This document shows, piece by piece, positions 34,139-44,700 of a stretch of 64,000 nucleotides of DNA (positions are counted from its first letter, which is position 1; every line of letters begins with the position of its first letter). The notes under the pieces are model-generated. The model did not search any database. It had not been told where the DNA came from and saw only the letters and a program-made list of their open reading frames with translations. Where the stretch lies: assembly GCA_014529385.2 (NCBI GenBank), contig CM043949.1:142106858-142170857 (forward strand), read 5' to 3'. The position numbers and the translations under genes are program-made. Source of the DNA: Adiantum capillus-veneris. Taxonomy: Eukaryota > Streptophyta > Polypodiopsida > Polypodiales > Pteridaceae.

Positions 34139-35560
34139 ATGCTAGTAAAGGCTGAAGATTGTGTTAAGGATAAGATTTCTGGAAGAATGAGAGGCAATGA
34201 TCAAAAGAGCTTACGAAAAGACAAAAGAGGCTCAAGAAATCAAGTTCAAAAGAATGGAACGAAAACTGAAACAGAAAAATCAGAAAAGAACAAGCGCAAC
34301 AGAGAATACACGGAGTCCAAGTTAGAACGTAGAAACAAGTACAGAGAGCTCAAGAAAACTCTGAAAGAAGTTTGGACAACAGAAATTGAGAGTGGAGAGG
34401 ACGAAAACGCCAAAATCAAGGAAAACATGGATGTTCCCTCTCACTACAGGAAATTCACAATAGAGGATAGGAAGGTGGTATTAACCCAACCTATTCGAGA
34501 GAGAAAGGAGAACGAATCTTATGACGGACCGGAGGATGCAAAAAAAGTTGATTTAGCAGCTCCAGGTGAGCCACCTAGACCGGTGTACATAGCCACAGAT
34601 TTGTCTCCAAGCGAGGAAGAGAGACTTTTGAGTCTTCTCAGAGAGTACAGGGATGTGTTTGCATGGTCTTATAAGGACTTAAAGGGAGTTGATCGATATG
34701 CCAACACTCAATCCCACTGAAACAAGACGCAAAGCCTAGCAGACAGAGACCATACACATATAATGATACTTTTGCTAAGCGAATCAAAGAAGAGATAGAT
34801 AAGCTAATGGAAGCTGAATTCATATACGAGATTGAACACACTGATTGGGTATCTCCGATTGTGGTAGTACCTAAGAAGAACGGAAAACTCCGAGTGTGTG
34901 TCAACTAAAGAAAGTGAATGCTGCAACAATCAGGGACAATTATCCCCTGCCGATAACTGATCATGTTCTAGAGCGTGTATCAGGGAAAACAGCATACTCC
35001 TTTCTTGATGGTTTTTCAGGATATAACCAGCTAGCCATAGCATTGGAAGATCAACATAAAACAGCTTTTGCAACGGAGTGGGGAATTTATGCTTATCGGG
35101 TTATGCCTTTTGGTCTAACCAATGCTCCCGCAACCTTCCAGAGGCTGATGACGCATGCTTTCAAAGAATACTTAAGGCTGTTTCTCGAAATATACATGGA
35201 TGACTTATGTGTACATTCTCTACTGAGAGATGAGCATCTAGAACACCTAAGAAAAGTATTTGAGAAATGTAGGACATATCGCATTTGTCTCAATCCTGAG
35301 AAATGTGTGTTTATGGTCCGACAGGGCAGAATTCTGGGACATATTGTCTCACAAAACGGAATATCCACGGATTTAGAAAGATAAAAGTTATAGTGGATAT
35401 GCCTAGACCAACCAATGCGAAACAAGTACAGAGCTTTATGGGACATTGTGGATATTATAGACGATTCATTTACATGTACGCTATAATAGGCCAACCACTT
35501 TACAGGCTAATAGTGAACTTTGAATGGACAGAGGATGTGAGGAATCATTCAAGAAATTGA
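34139..35560 (+). pseudogene. Reverse transcriptase region, frame-broken
   Basis: An N-terminal basic stretch, then LSPSEEERLLSLLREYRDVFAW (about 34602-34667). Frame shifts follow near 34700, 34906 (CVN then TAA where a Y codon is expected before KKVNAAT), 35383 and 35540. Motifs seen: WVSPIVVVPKKNGKLRVCV, YPLPITDHVLE, FLDGFSGYNQ, MPFGLTNAPATFQRLM, the active site IYMDDL (about 35193), and the thumb KQVQSFMGHCGYYRRFI. All core residues are present, so only single-base indels keep it closed. Confidence 0.9.
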
Positions 35561-38500
35561 AAGAGGCACTCATTACCGCTCCAGTCTTGAAATCACCAGA
35601 TTGGGAGAAGATATTCCATGTGCACATAGATGCTTCGGCATATGCAATAGGATGCATTCTGGCTCAGCCAGAAGAAGGAAACATGGATTTTCCTATCTGT
35701 TACGCCAGTCGACAGCTCAACAATGCAGAGAAGAATTACACCACAACAGAGCGAGAAGGATTAGGAATGATCTATGCTGTGAAGAAATTTCGGCATTATC
35801 TTCTAGCCAACAAGTTTGTGTTTTTTACGGATCACCAAGCCTTGCTCTACCTAGTGAATAAACCATGCAATACCGGGAGAATAGTGAGATGGTTCATTAT
35901 CTTACTGGAATTCGACTTCACGGTAGTAGTAAAGAAAGGAAAAACACATCTTAGAGCTGATCATCTTTCGCGATTGACGAATGGAGAAGACCCTATAGGA
36001 GTAGATGACGACATGCCAGACGCGTACTTGTTCAACATAGAAATGATACCTAAGTGGTCTCAAAATGTCGTTGACCTATTAACCTATGGAGGAGAGTTCG
36101 ATAGAAGAGAATACAACCTGAAACATATTGCTATTCAGCAATCCAAGAATCTTCAATTGATTGCAGGAAGGTTGTATCAATTGGGAAATGATCATGTTTT
36201 ACGACTATGCATCAATCCTGAGGAATATAGTATATATCTGCGCGAAGCACATGTTCAGGAATGTGCATTTCATTGTTCAAGAAGGAACACATATAGGAAT
36301 TTGTTACAATTGGGAGTCTATTGGCCAGGAATGAAAGAAAGCGTACATGAATATGTCACTGTATGTATTGTATGTTCATCAAAACCGCCAGCCGAGTATT
36401 CGACATTATATCAGATAATGATCGCTCCAGAATGGAGTCAGTATATTGTTGAATATCTCACAAATAGAACTTTCCCAGAAGGAACGTCAAAAGCTCGTCA
36501 GAAATCTGTAGAGACAGAAGCTAGAGATTACGCTTTAATAGGAGATCAACTCTATAAGAGAGGTAAAGACAACCAGCTTAGGATTTGCGCATCAGAGTCT
36601 GAGTATGTGATAATCCTGGAGCAAGCTCATGGAGGAGTAGGTGGAGGCCATTTCTCAGGTGATAAGACAGCAAAACTTGTCTTAGCCGCAGGAATATGGT
36701 GGCCAACATTACATATGGACGCTGAGGAATACGTTAAACGGTGTGATGACTGTCAGCGGACCAAAGTACCACTTAAAAGAGATGATATGCCGCTTAGACC
36801 AATGATGGGGGCAAGAGCTTTTGCAAAATGGGGGATTGATTATGTCGGACCCATTTCACCTCCTGCATATAAGACTCATGCACAATACATCATTGTGGCT
36901 ACAGACTATCTAACAAAGTGGGTCGAAGCAAAGGCAACTCAAAAAGCAGATGCCAGGACCACGGCACAATTTCTATATGAATACGTCTTTGTACGATATG
37001 GATTGCCAATAGAAATTGTGAGTGATCGAGGCACACATTTCATAAATGAAGTGATAGAGATCCTTCTAGATGAATTCATGGTAATCCATAGGAAATCAGC
37101 CCCGTATCATCCACAAGCAAACGGACAAGCTGAAGCAACAAACAAAACCATATGCACGGTCCTTACGAAGATTGTATCTGAGTCGAGAACTGACTGGGAC
37201 CAGAAGTTGCATTCAACATTATGGGCATATAGGGTAGCATATAAAACATCCATAGGAACGACCCCATATAACATGGTTTTTGGGCTAAATGCTATCTTAC
37301 CAATAGAATTCTTGATTTCAACCTTAAGGGTGGCTAAGGATCTAGAGTGGACAGGGCACGAGCTCTTTGATAGAATAGATGACCTGGAAAAGCTAGATGA
37401 GCTTCGCCTAAAAGCAGTAGCTTCCATCTACGCTCAAAAAAGGCGACAAAAGGAATTTTTTGATAAGCATGTGCGGACTAAAGAGTTTAAAGTTGGGGAC
37501 TATGTCCTAGTTTACACTCTGAAACAGCATGCTAAGAAGCTTAAAAAGCGAGGGATGGGTCCTCTGGTGATTAAAGATCTATCACCAAGTGGAGCCGTCA
37601 AGCTTGCTACATTAGACGGAGAAGAAATGCCCAATTGGATTAGTGGATGCAGAGTGAAAAAGTATCTGTTGCCGCTAACACAAGACATGCTTCTCAAAAT
37701 ACATCAAGAAAAGCTGCGTGTCCAGAAAAAGAAAAAGATTGAGGAGGAAGCGCAAGCCGAGGCGAAGAAAAGAATGGAGAAAAGAAGACTACTGCGTCAG
37801 AAACAACGCAATGAAGGAGCAATACGAATAAACGCAGTTAGTATAACAGAAATGGGGAATGACAAAGAAGAACCCATCATTGAATGCAAAGTAGGAACCA
37901 ACCAAATCAAAGCCAGAGCACTATTGGATTCAGGAGCTCAAGCTAACCTACTTTCACTCAGTTTGTATAGACAATTGACAAATGACACGAAATTACAAAC
38001 TGCCAAGCAAGAGTTAAAAAGTTACTCTGAGAATTCAATCAAAACTGTTGGATGCACAGTTTTACATATACAGATTAACCAATATGTGTATCCTCATATG
38101 TTTTACGTGGTTGAAGACCAAGCTACACAACATCCATTATTGCTAGGACAACCATGGCAGAAGCAATACAATGCAATGATTGACTGGAGTTCTAAATCAG
38201 TGCTTATCAAATACGAAGGTGAAAGTCAATCAGTTAAGTTCACCAAAGGAGCAGAGCCAACTCCAAAGGAAGAATCCACGGACAAGGGCAAACAACAAAC
38301 AGAGAAAAAGAAGAAGCAATGGCAACCAAAAGTTTCTATACAACCGGATTACTCTTCGACGAGGAATTCTCAACAGTGGATAAGGAAGACAAGCAATAAT
38401 ATAACAGCTCAACCTTGGAAAACAAAGGAGTCAAAGTTGGTATGGAAACCAAAAAAGGTTGTGCCAGAGAACAAAAAGGTGGAAAACAGAGTCTTCAATA

Positions 38501-38955
38501 CCAGACAACAGAGTGATCCCCGACAATCAAGGACAGTGAAACAGATTTGGATTCCAAAGAAGTTCATGACGGCACAAAGCTACAGCAAGCAAATTTGGAT
38601 CCCAAAGATTTGTAAACAGGAACTCCCTTCAATACAATCAACGGAAACTCCTAGGTATTTCAAGGCGAGGAAATCAACACACAGAACAAAGCAGGTTTGG
38701 GTCGCAAAGAGTTTGTGGCAAGCACAAGCAAAGCGGAAGCAGATTTGGATTGTGAAAAAAGACAACAAGGTAATGAAGAATCCATCTACTGGTTCTACTA
38801 CCGAAGTGCCAAAACCAACCCAAAATCCGACCACCAATCCTTCAATCAAACAAAGAGCAGCTTTATTGGAAAGAATGTTGTATCGTCGCTCTACAATTGC
38901 ATTGGGAACTTATGACCAAAACAACTACAATGCTTCACCCACAGACACTTCATAG
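35524..38955 (+). CDS. RNase H-integrase plus second retropepsin and W-motif tail (1143 aa)
   Basis: True coding in this frame begins at about 35535, after the last RT shift. RNase H: VHIDASAYAIG (Asp36), TTEREGLGMIYA, FFTDHQALLYL. Two H2C2 zinc modules follow, each led by a WSQ segment: residues about 176-284 (CIVC at 281) and about 300-411 (CDDC at 407). Integrase core has Asp439 (GIDYVG), Asp501 (SDRGTHF) and Glu537 (GQAEATN), the DD35E spacing. The C-terminal integrase fold runs to about residue 725. A K/E/R-rich linker leads to a second retropepsin-like domain: ARALLDSGAQANLL (about 800) and HPLLLGQPWQKQYNAMIDW (about 875-890). Residues about 930-1080 carry repeated W motifs (KQIWIPK, KQVWVAK, KQIWIVK). 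Confidence 0.92.
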   Translation: MDRGCEESFKKLKEALITAPVLKSPDWEKIFHVHIDASAYAIGCILAQPEEGNMDFPICYASRQLNNAEKNYTTTEREGLGMIYAVKKFRHYLLANKFVFFTDHQALLYLVNKPCNTGRIVRWFIILLEFDFTVVVKKGKTHLRADHLSRLTNGEDPIGVDDDMPDAYLFNIEMIPKWSQNVVDLLTYGGEFDRREYNLKHIAIQQSKNLQLIAGRLYQLGNDHVLRLCINPEEYSIYLREAHVQECAFHCSRRNTYRNLLQLGVYWPGMKESVHEYVTVCIVCSSKPPAEYSTLYQIMIAPEWSQYIVEYLTNRTFPEGTSKARQKSVETEARDYALIGDQLYKRGKDNQLRICASESEYVIILEQAHGGVGGGHFSGDKTAKLVLAAGIWWPTLHMDAEEYVKRCDDCQRTKVPLKRDDMPLRPMMGARAFAKWGIDYVGPISPPAYKTHAQYIIVATDYLTKWVEAKATQKADARTTAQFLYEYVFVRYGLPIEIVSDRGTHFINEVIEILLDEFMVIHRKSAPYHPQANGQAEATNKTICTVLTKIVSESRTDWDQKLHSTLWAYRVAYKTSIGTTPYNMVFGLNAILPIEFLISTLRVAKDLEWTGHELFDRIDDLEKLDELRLKAVASIYAQKRRQKEFFDKHVRTKEFKVGDYVLVYTLKQHAKKLKKRGMGPLVIKDLSPSGAVKLATLDGEEMPNWISGCRVKKYLLPLTQDMLLKIHQEKLRVQKKKKIEEEAQAEAKKRMEKRRLLRQKQRNEGAIRINAVSITEMGNDKEEPIIECKVGTNQIKARALLDSGAQANLLSLSLYRQLTNDTKLQTAKQELKSYSENSIKTVGCTVLHIQINQYVYPHMFYVVEDQATQHPLLLGQPWQKQYNAMIDWSSKSVLIKYEGESQSVKFTKGAEPTPKEESTDKGKQQTEKKKKQWQPKVSIQPDYSSTRNSQQWIRKTSNNITAQPWKTKESKLVWKPKKVVPENKKVENRVFNTRQQSDPRQSRTVKQIWIPKKFMTAQSYSKQIWIPKICKQELPSIQSTETPRYFKARKSTHRTKQVWVAKSLWQAQAKRKQIWIVKKDNKVMKNPSTGSTTEVPKPTQNPTTNPSIKQRAALLERMLYRRSTIALGTYDQNNYNASPTDTS

Positions 38956-38976
38956 TCGTCCGGGAGGACTCAGACT

Positions 38977-38990
38977 AGGAGGGGGGGAGG
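38977..38990 (+). promoter_or_regulatory. Internal polypurine tract after pol
   Basis: AGGAGGGGGGGAGG lies 22 bases after the pol stop. The 12-mer GGAGGGGGGGAG is identical to the tract before the 3' LTR (45066-45077). It could be a second plus-strand priming site, or the scar of an ancestral element end. Confidence 0.7.
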
Positions 38991-40530
38991 TATACAGGAG
39001 CTACAAAGCAGCTACAAGCGGAAAAAACAAAGAAAAACAAAAATTATATTACAAGGGCAGTGTCTTACATGATTTTGCAATTTTTTATGTTTGATTGTGG
39101 ATATTGATAATATTTATGCCCTTATATACCTTGTTTTGCAACAAGAAGAGATCAAATGATGAATTTGGGTCTCTAGATGTGTAAATATCACTAAATAAGA
39201 GTGTTTTTGGAGCTAAAAAGTGGAAAAAAGTGGTAATCCAAGTCCAGAAATCACAAAGAAGTGTATATTCATATACACAGGATTACCAGCTATTTATCGT
39301 GTATGTTTGGAATTTTTTGGCTTCAATTTGCTATTTTCCTTTATTTTTTATGATTTTCTTAATAAAAATAAAAGAAAAATAAAAAAGCAGGTGAAATGAG
39401 ATCGGAAAAAAGAAAAGAATAGACGGTGATGATCCTAATGACAAGGGCAACCCATGGTAAAAATGGGGTACAATTCTGAAAAAGTTGCGGAAAGCCCGAA
39501 ATGACAGAATTTTGGCAAAGTGGACAGATTTCTCAGAAGCAGGTCAAATGGAGTCCAAATTGAGAAATTTCAAATCCTAAAGTGCATTTCACGACGAGAT
39601 AGGAGCACATGTCAAATTTGGTAACAAGTGATCCGGGAAGCCCGAATATAAGTATTTTTCACTTCAGTATCAAGCTCATTTCCACTATTATCTTCTTGGA
39701 GAGAGCAAAGAGCACACAGGAGCATCCGACCTTCTACCGCCTTCTACGACTGCTACGAGAGCTCAGAGGACACCAGACATGAGAGGTAGACTCGTTGCCA
39801 TAAGCTTTTGATGCTTATCATTAACTTTTGTCGCGAAAACTCACCAAAACCAAGAAACAAGAGCAGATGGGGAATGGGGAAGAACTCTAGGTAGGGGCAC
39901 AACCGCCTAACCAAACCTTGCAAGAACTTAGAGGTGGGTTACCCTAGTATAGGAGATGAGTTTCTAGCACTCAAAGCTCAAGAAAGAACGACTGGAAAAA
40001 CCCTAGGTCAACAGAGCCTGCAAGAGGCAAACAGAAAAAAGTTGTCGGAACGACACAAAACTTCTCAAGAATCTTAACAACATCGAGGGCAATGCAACCA
40101 TGGAGTATCTCCAGGTTTGGACCACCAAAAGTAGGTCGGAACAACCGATTCGACTGTGGACACACAAAGCGTCATTTTGGCATAACGGCTAAAATTGACG
40201 ACCAAATGACATGAAACTTCACAAGCAGTTTCAACTATACATGGATGACTTATGTTTGCAAGCAAAACCCAAAAAAAAGCTAATTCACTTACCGATGGTG
40301 AAAAAGACGCTTTCGGGCAACCAAATGGAGAAAGATGGAGAACGGGGAGCCAAAGTCGAGTTCAACCGAATAGGTGGCTTCACAACATATCCAATGAGCT
40401 GGAAATGCAACTCTCAAGAAGAAAAGTTGAAGATTCAACTCCAAGGCAAAAAGACGACTTCGGAGACTGAAATGCCTATAAGGGGGCTTTTTAGCTAAAC
40501 TGATGACTTTTTAAGTTGAAAACTAGTTAG
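38991..40530 (+). other. Non-coding spacer between pol and the second leader
   Basis: No protein recognised. A TATA-like AATATAAGTA lies near 39640, followed by pyrimidine-rich sequence, and might be an internal promoter for ORF3. I found no LTR terminus or primer site here, so an embedded LTR is not supported. The open frames at 39.9-40.5 kb have no recognisable motif. Confidence 0.5.
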
Positions 40531-40591
40531 CAGGGCTTAGGGCACTAGCACAAAGCATTCTTTGCACAAAAAGACCAACATTTCAAGAAAA

Positions 40592-41600
40592 GACATCATA
40601 CGCGTATGATGTCTCACAGCATGATTTTCACATCCATTTCAACATTTGAGTGCATAGCCTCATTCCACATGTTAATCACATCCTATGAACCAAGTATCAT
40701 GAGAATTGGAGTTAGAAAACCCAAGGAAAACCAAAAAGACGCAAAGTAGGCCATAAAATTGATTTTTGGTCCTAATTTTGTCAAAATAACTCCAAACTCA
40801 TTGAAACTTTGTAGGATTGTTGGTTAACACATCTACAACCTATCTGGAACCAAAAAGCACTATTTTGACACAAAAGACATCATACGCGTATAATGTCTAT
40901 TTGCACTTACAGAGCCAAAAATGCTCATTTGTCATCATACATCCATTATATATATCTAATACATGCTACATATGAAGTTTGGAACCATTTGGTCAAGTGG
41001 ATCACCCCATTAGCCCAATTAAGAGAAAATCCTTCATACAAAGCCTATTTTTGTCCCAAATCCAACATATTCAAGTCCAAACCAAGATTTGAGTATAAAC
41101 AGTCCTTCACTAGCACATGGAGAGTCCACAGAACCAATCCCATGCAAAATTGATGAAAAAGACATCATACGCGTATGATGTCTCTAGAGCCATTTTTAGC
41201 CCAAATTCTATCCAAACTTCATAAATCCACTGAATAAGCCTATCTAAAGCCAAATCCAAGCTTATAGAGAAAATTGGTCCAAAAATGCACTAAAAGACAT
41301 CATACGCGTATGATGTCTCACTATGTGATTTTGGCACCTCAGGGCTTCAACCACAAAACAGAAGTGTTCTACATGCCATTTGAAAGTAATCCACCAAGTT
41401 TTACCCAATTTGGATCATAAAATCCAATTCCCTTTCAAAATTTTGCCAAGAGCCTGAACTGGACTAAACTGGCCAAAACTTGACCAAATGGGATCCAAAC
41501 TCAAATCCAAGCATATGATACTCATGTATACACTATCAGCTACAAGCACAACCAATATGAAGTCATTCTGACACAAAAGACATCATACGTGTATGATGTC
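40592..41600 (+). repeat. Second palindrome array, five copies upstream of ORF3
   Basis: Sites with the same 22-nt dyad as upstream of gag: 40592-40613 (perfect), 40876-40897 (TATAATG variant), 41161-41182 (perfect), 41296-41317 (perfect), 41579-41600 (centre CGTG instead of CGCG). Start-to-start spacings are 284, 285, 135 and 283. Flanking text shares phrases with the first leader (TGATGAAAAAGACATCAT at 41153 and 28874; GCCTGAACT near 41452 and 29058) but has otherwise diverged. This segment therefore looks like a second, older copy of the gag leader. Confidence 0.95.
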
Positions 41601-41770
41601 TCAAGCATGTTTTTGAGCCCAGTTTGCATATTTTTTCACCTACATTGCATCCTTAGGCCCTGAATAGCTCATGTTTCAATTTTCAAGTCATTTGAATAGT
41701 TAAAAGCTTCATTTCGGCTTTCAGTACTACTAAAAAGACGCTAACTTCTGTAATTGGAGTTACAGGATCC

Positions 41771-44700
41771 ATGGATTCCGCTAAGTCATCGGCAACTAAG
41801 AGAAAAAGACCAACCATCAAGGATGCTCTTGCAGAAGCAGAACCTTTTGATATTCCAACAGAAACCCTCAAGCCAACCAAGACTTGGATGGAGGAAGCAG
41901 TACTAGAAAAAGAGGGTATAAAGATCTACCAAGGGACTTTCAGAGATCCTCAAGGGCAATCGGTCGATGTACCTATGATCCCACGAGAATTAGTGGATTA
42001 TAGTAGAACAGAGAACATAAGCAGATACCTGGAAAAGGCTGACTTACACAGGTTCTTCACCTCGAGACCATCAGGTGTAGACACAAGAAGAGTGTATGAG
42101 TTGGCAACATCCATTCAGAAGGATGGGAAAGCCAAGTTGACAGCCATGGATGGAGAAACAGTTGAAGTACAGATCACTCCACAGCTCATTGCAGATGCAT
42201 TGAAGCTGCACAACAAAGGGAGTTCTGTCAGAGAAAGAAGGGAGGCCATAGAGGTCTATGGATCAAAGAAACAAAATACAACCTACGGAGATATGGCAGA
42301 TCAACGAGCGGCAACCCTTTGCCGATTATACAACCAATTTTTCCATGTGTGTAGTAAAAGACCGCAGAAGTATACTACACCACCCCATGCCATTGCGACA
42401 ACCATCACATGGGCATTGAAAAGCAACATGCCAAAAGAGGTGAATTATGCTCAATACATCCACGAGCAAGTGATCGCCATGCACAACCAGAAGCCAAAGT
42501 ACATAGGAGGAGGAGAAATCCTAACAAGAATAGCTTATGAAGCTATTGGAGCTAGGGATCAAGGGCCCCAGATTCCCTCCCAGAATGAGTGGCTTAGAGA
42601 AGCCGATGAGGAGGAAGAACAACAAGAAGTATCCAAGAGGGCGTCCACAAGAGCACACCGAAAACTAGAAATAGTTTCAGAACCTGAGGAGGCCATGGAC
42701 GAGCCGCTCAAAAAGAAAGTGAAGAAGAAGGCTGATCCCAAGCAAACCAAAAGTCAAAAAGCCGCAAGAATGGAAAGGCTGGTGGAGCAGTTTAGAGCGG
42801 AAAGAGCTCTAAAGGGGGACTTCGAAGAAATGTGGGTGCCAGACCCCAGTAAAGTCGGAACCAGCTCAGCCAGGCCACATGTTGATCAATATGATCAATA
42901 TATTAGAGCTTATGAGGAGTCGGAGGCCATACTGGAGCAGCAACCTGTCGAGCCTTATACTGAAGAGGAAGTACAGCTTTTAAAAGCTGAGCTGCAAAAG
43001 GACGACAAGGGGAAGAAGAAAGTAGATGAGTCTACTGAACCTCAAAAGAAAGACGGGCAAGCAAACAAAGGGAAAGCCAAGATGACTGAGGACAATCAGC
43101 CCTCTTTTACTGTTGTACCAAGCCCGAAGAAGATGGAAATTATTGTGGAGGAGACCACAATAGAAATAGAAACAGAAGTTATGGAAAAGCCGGAGGACGG
43201 GACCAAGGAAAAGGAGATAGATCCAGTTCAGCAAAAGAAAGATGATTATGAGGATCTGGTCGCTATCGGATACAGTGAAGAAGAGGCCCTGGAGGCAGTT
43301 TATGGGATATCCCTACGGAAACAAGATGATCGGAAAGGGACGAAGGAAAAGACAAAGGGTACAATGGAGAGTAAAGAGAAAATGGACGAGCCGAAGCCAT
43401 TGGAGGTGGTGGCAGAAAGAGCTGTCAAGTTGACAGATGAAGATGAAAAAGACATGCACATGGTGCATGAACTGCTCAGCAAGATTAAAGAAAGATCCAG
43501 AGCAAAGGAAGTAGCACTTGAGACAGCAAAACAAAAGGAAGCAGATTTGCAGAAGCAGTTAGAGAATGCTATGACTGAATCTGAAAGTCATAAAGCATCA
43601 CTCTACGACGCAGAAAACGAGAGAGACGGCTTGATACTCCAACTAGCCGAAGCTTCAAGAGAGGTAACAAGTTCACAGGAAGCAAAGGAGCGAATAGAAG
43701 ATGAGCTGGAGGCAGCCAAGGATGAGCTCATTGAGCTAAGGGAAAGAGTCGAACTTCAAGAAAGGACAATCATGAGACTCAGGACCACCCCTAGAGCTAG
43801 CAGAGCAGGAACAGAACAAGAGGGAGCCCTCGTACCAGCTCTGGAAGAGCAGGTCAGAAGTTTGCAAAGAGAGCTGAGGTTAGAGCAAGTACAAAGATTG
43901 CACATGGCGGAGGGATCATTGGCTGCAGAGGAGAGGCTCACATCAGAAAACCAAACACTAAGGACAGAAAATGAGGCCCTCCGCAAACAGCTCCAAGACC
44001 TCCAAGAGCAACAAAGAAGAGAAACAGAGACACCACAAGAAGAAGCAGGGGGAGCAGCCATAGAGCTACCAGAAACTGGAGAGGCAACCACAATTGAAAA
44101 TCCAGCCCCAGTTCAAGAAGTGGCCTCAACTTCAGGAATCTCTGAAGAAGAAGAACAAAAGCTCCAGGACCAAATAGAAAAGTCAACAGAGGAAAGTGCC
44201 AAGGCGGAAATGGAATGGGAAAGGAGACTCCTCATCTCCATTAGACTTCAAGGTTTAGACACAAAAGTGCTCCATGAAGAGTGGATGCAACCAAGCTTGC
44301 CTTTCCCTCTGATGAAATTTGAAGTGATAAAGACGAAAAAGAGAATAGAGGAGGAGCAGTATGTCGCTCTTTATGAAGGCGACATCACAAAGGATGAACA
44401 ATCAAAGAAGATTGTAGATTCTCAACCTAGATGGAGGAAAGGTTGGCTGAACAAATACCCAGCCTACCTCATCTACTTGGTAGAGGCTCCAAAGGAGATT
44501 CGAGAGGATGCAACCTTCTGCCCGGTGCCAAGAGTCAGAAGCTGGAAAGAGCATGGCAGGATTGCAGAAAAGAAGCCAAATTGGCTTAATTACCCAAGGA
44601 TGCCAGGACCAAAGGAAGGAGAGAGAATAGGTAAAGCCTACATGGTGAAAACCCTAACGGGCACCATCAAACTCTTTACTGGCTCTCCTGACCTTTCGTG

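Noticed and set aside
39600-39700. A nested LTR at 39.6 kb because of the TATA-like AATATAAGTA
   Set aside because: No TG/CA termini, primer site or second copy could be found, so only a possible internal promoter is noted.
28468-41600. Palindrome copies as a CRISPR array or cloning artefact
   Set aside because: The spacing is hundreds of bases, spacers are partly related to one another, the genome is plant nuclear, and the sites sit only in the leaders of one retroelement. The internal ACGCGT is just the dyad centre.
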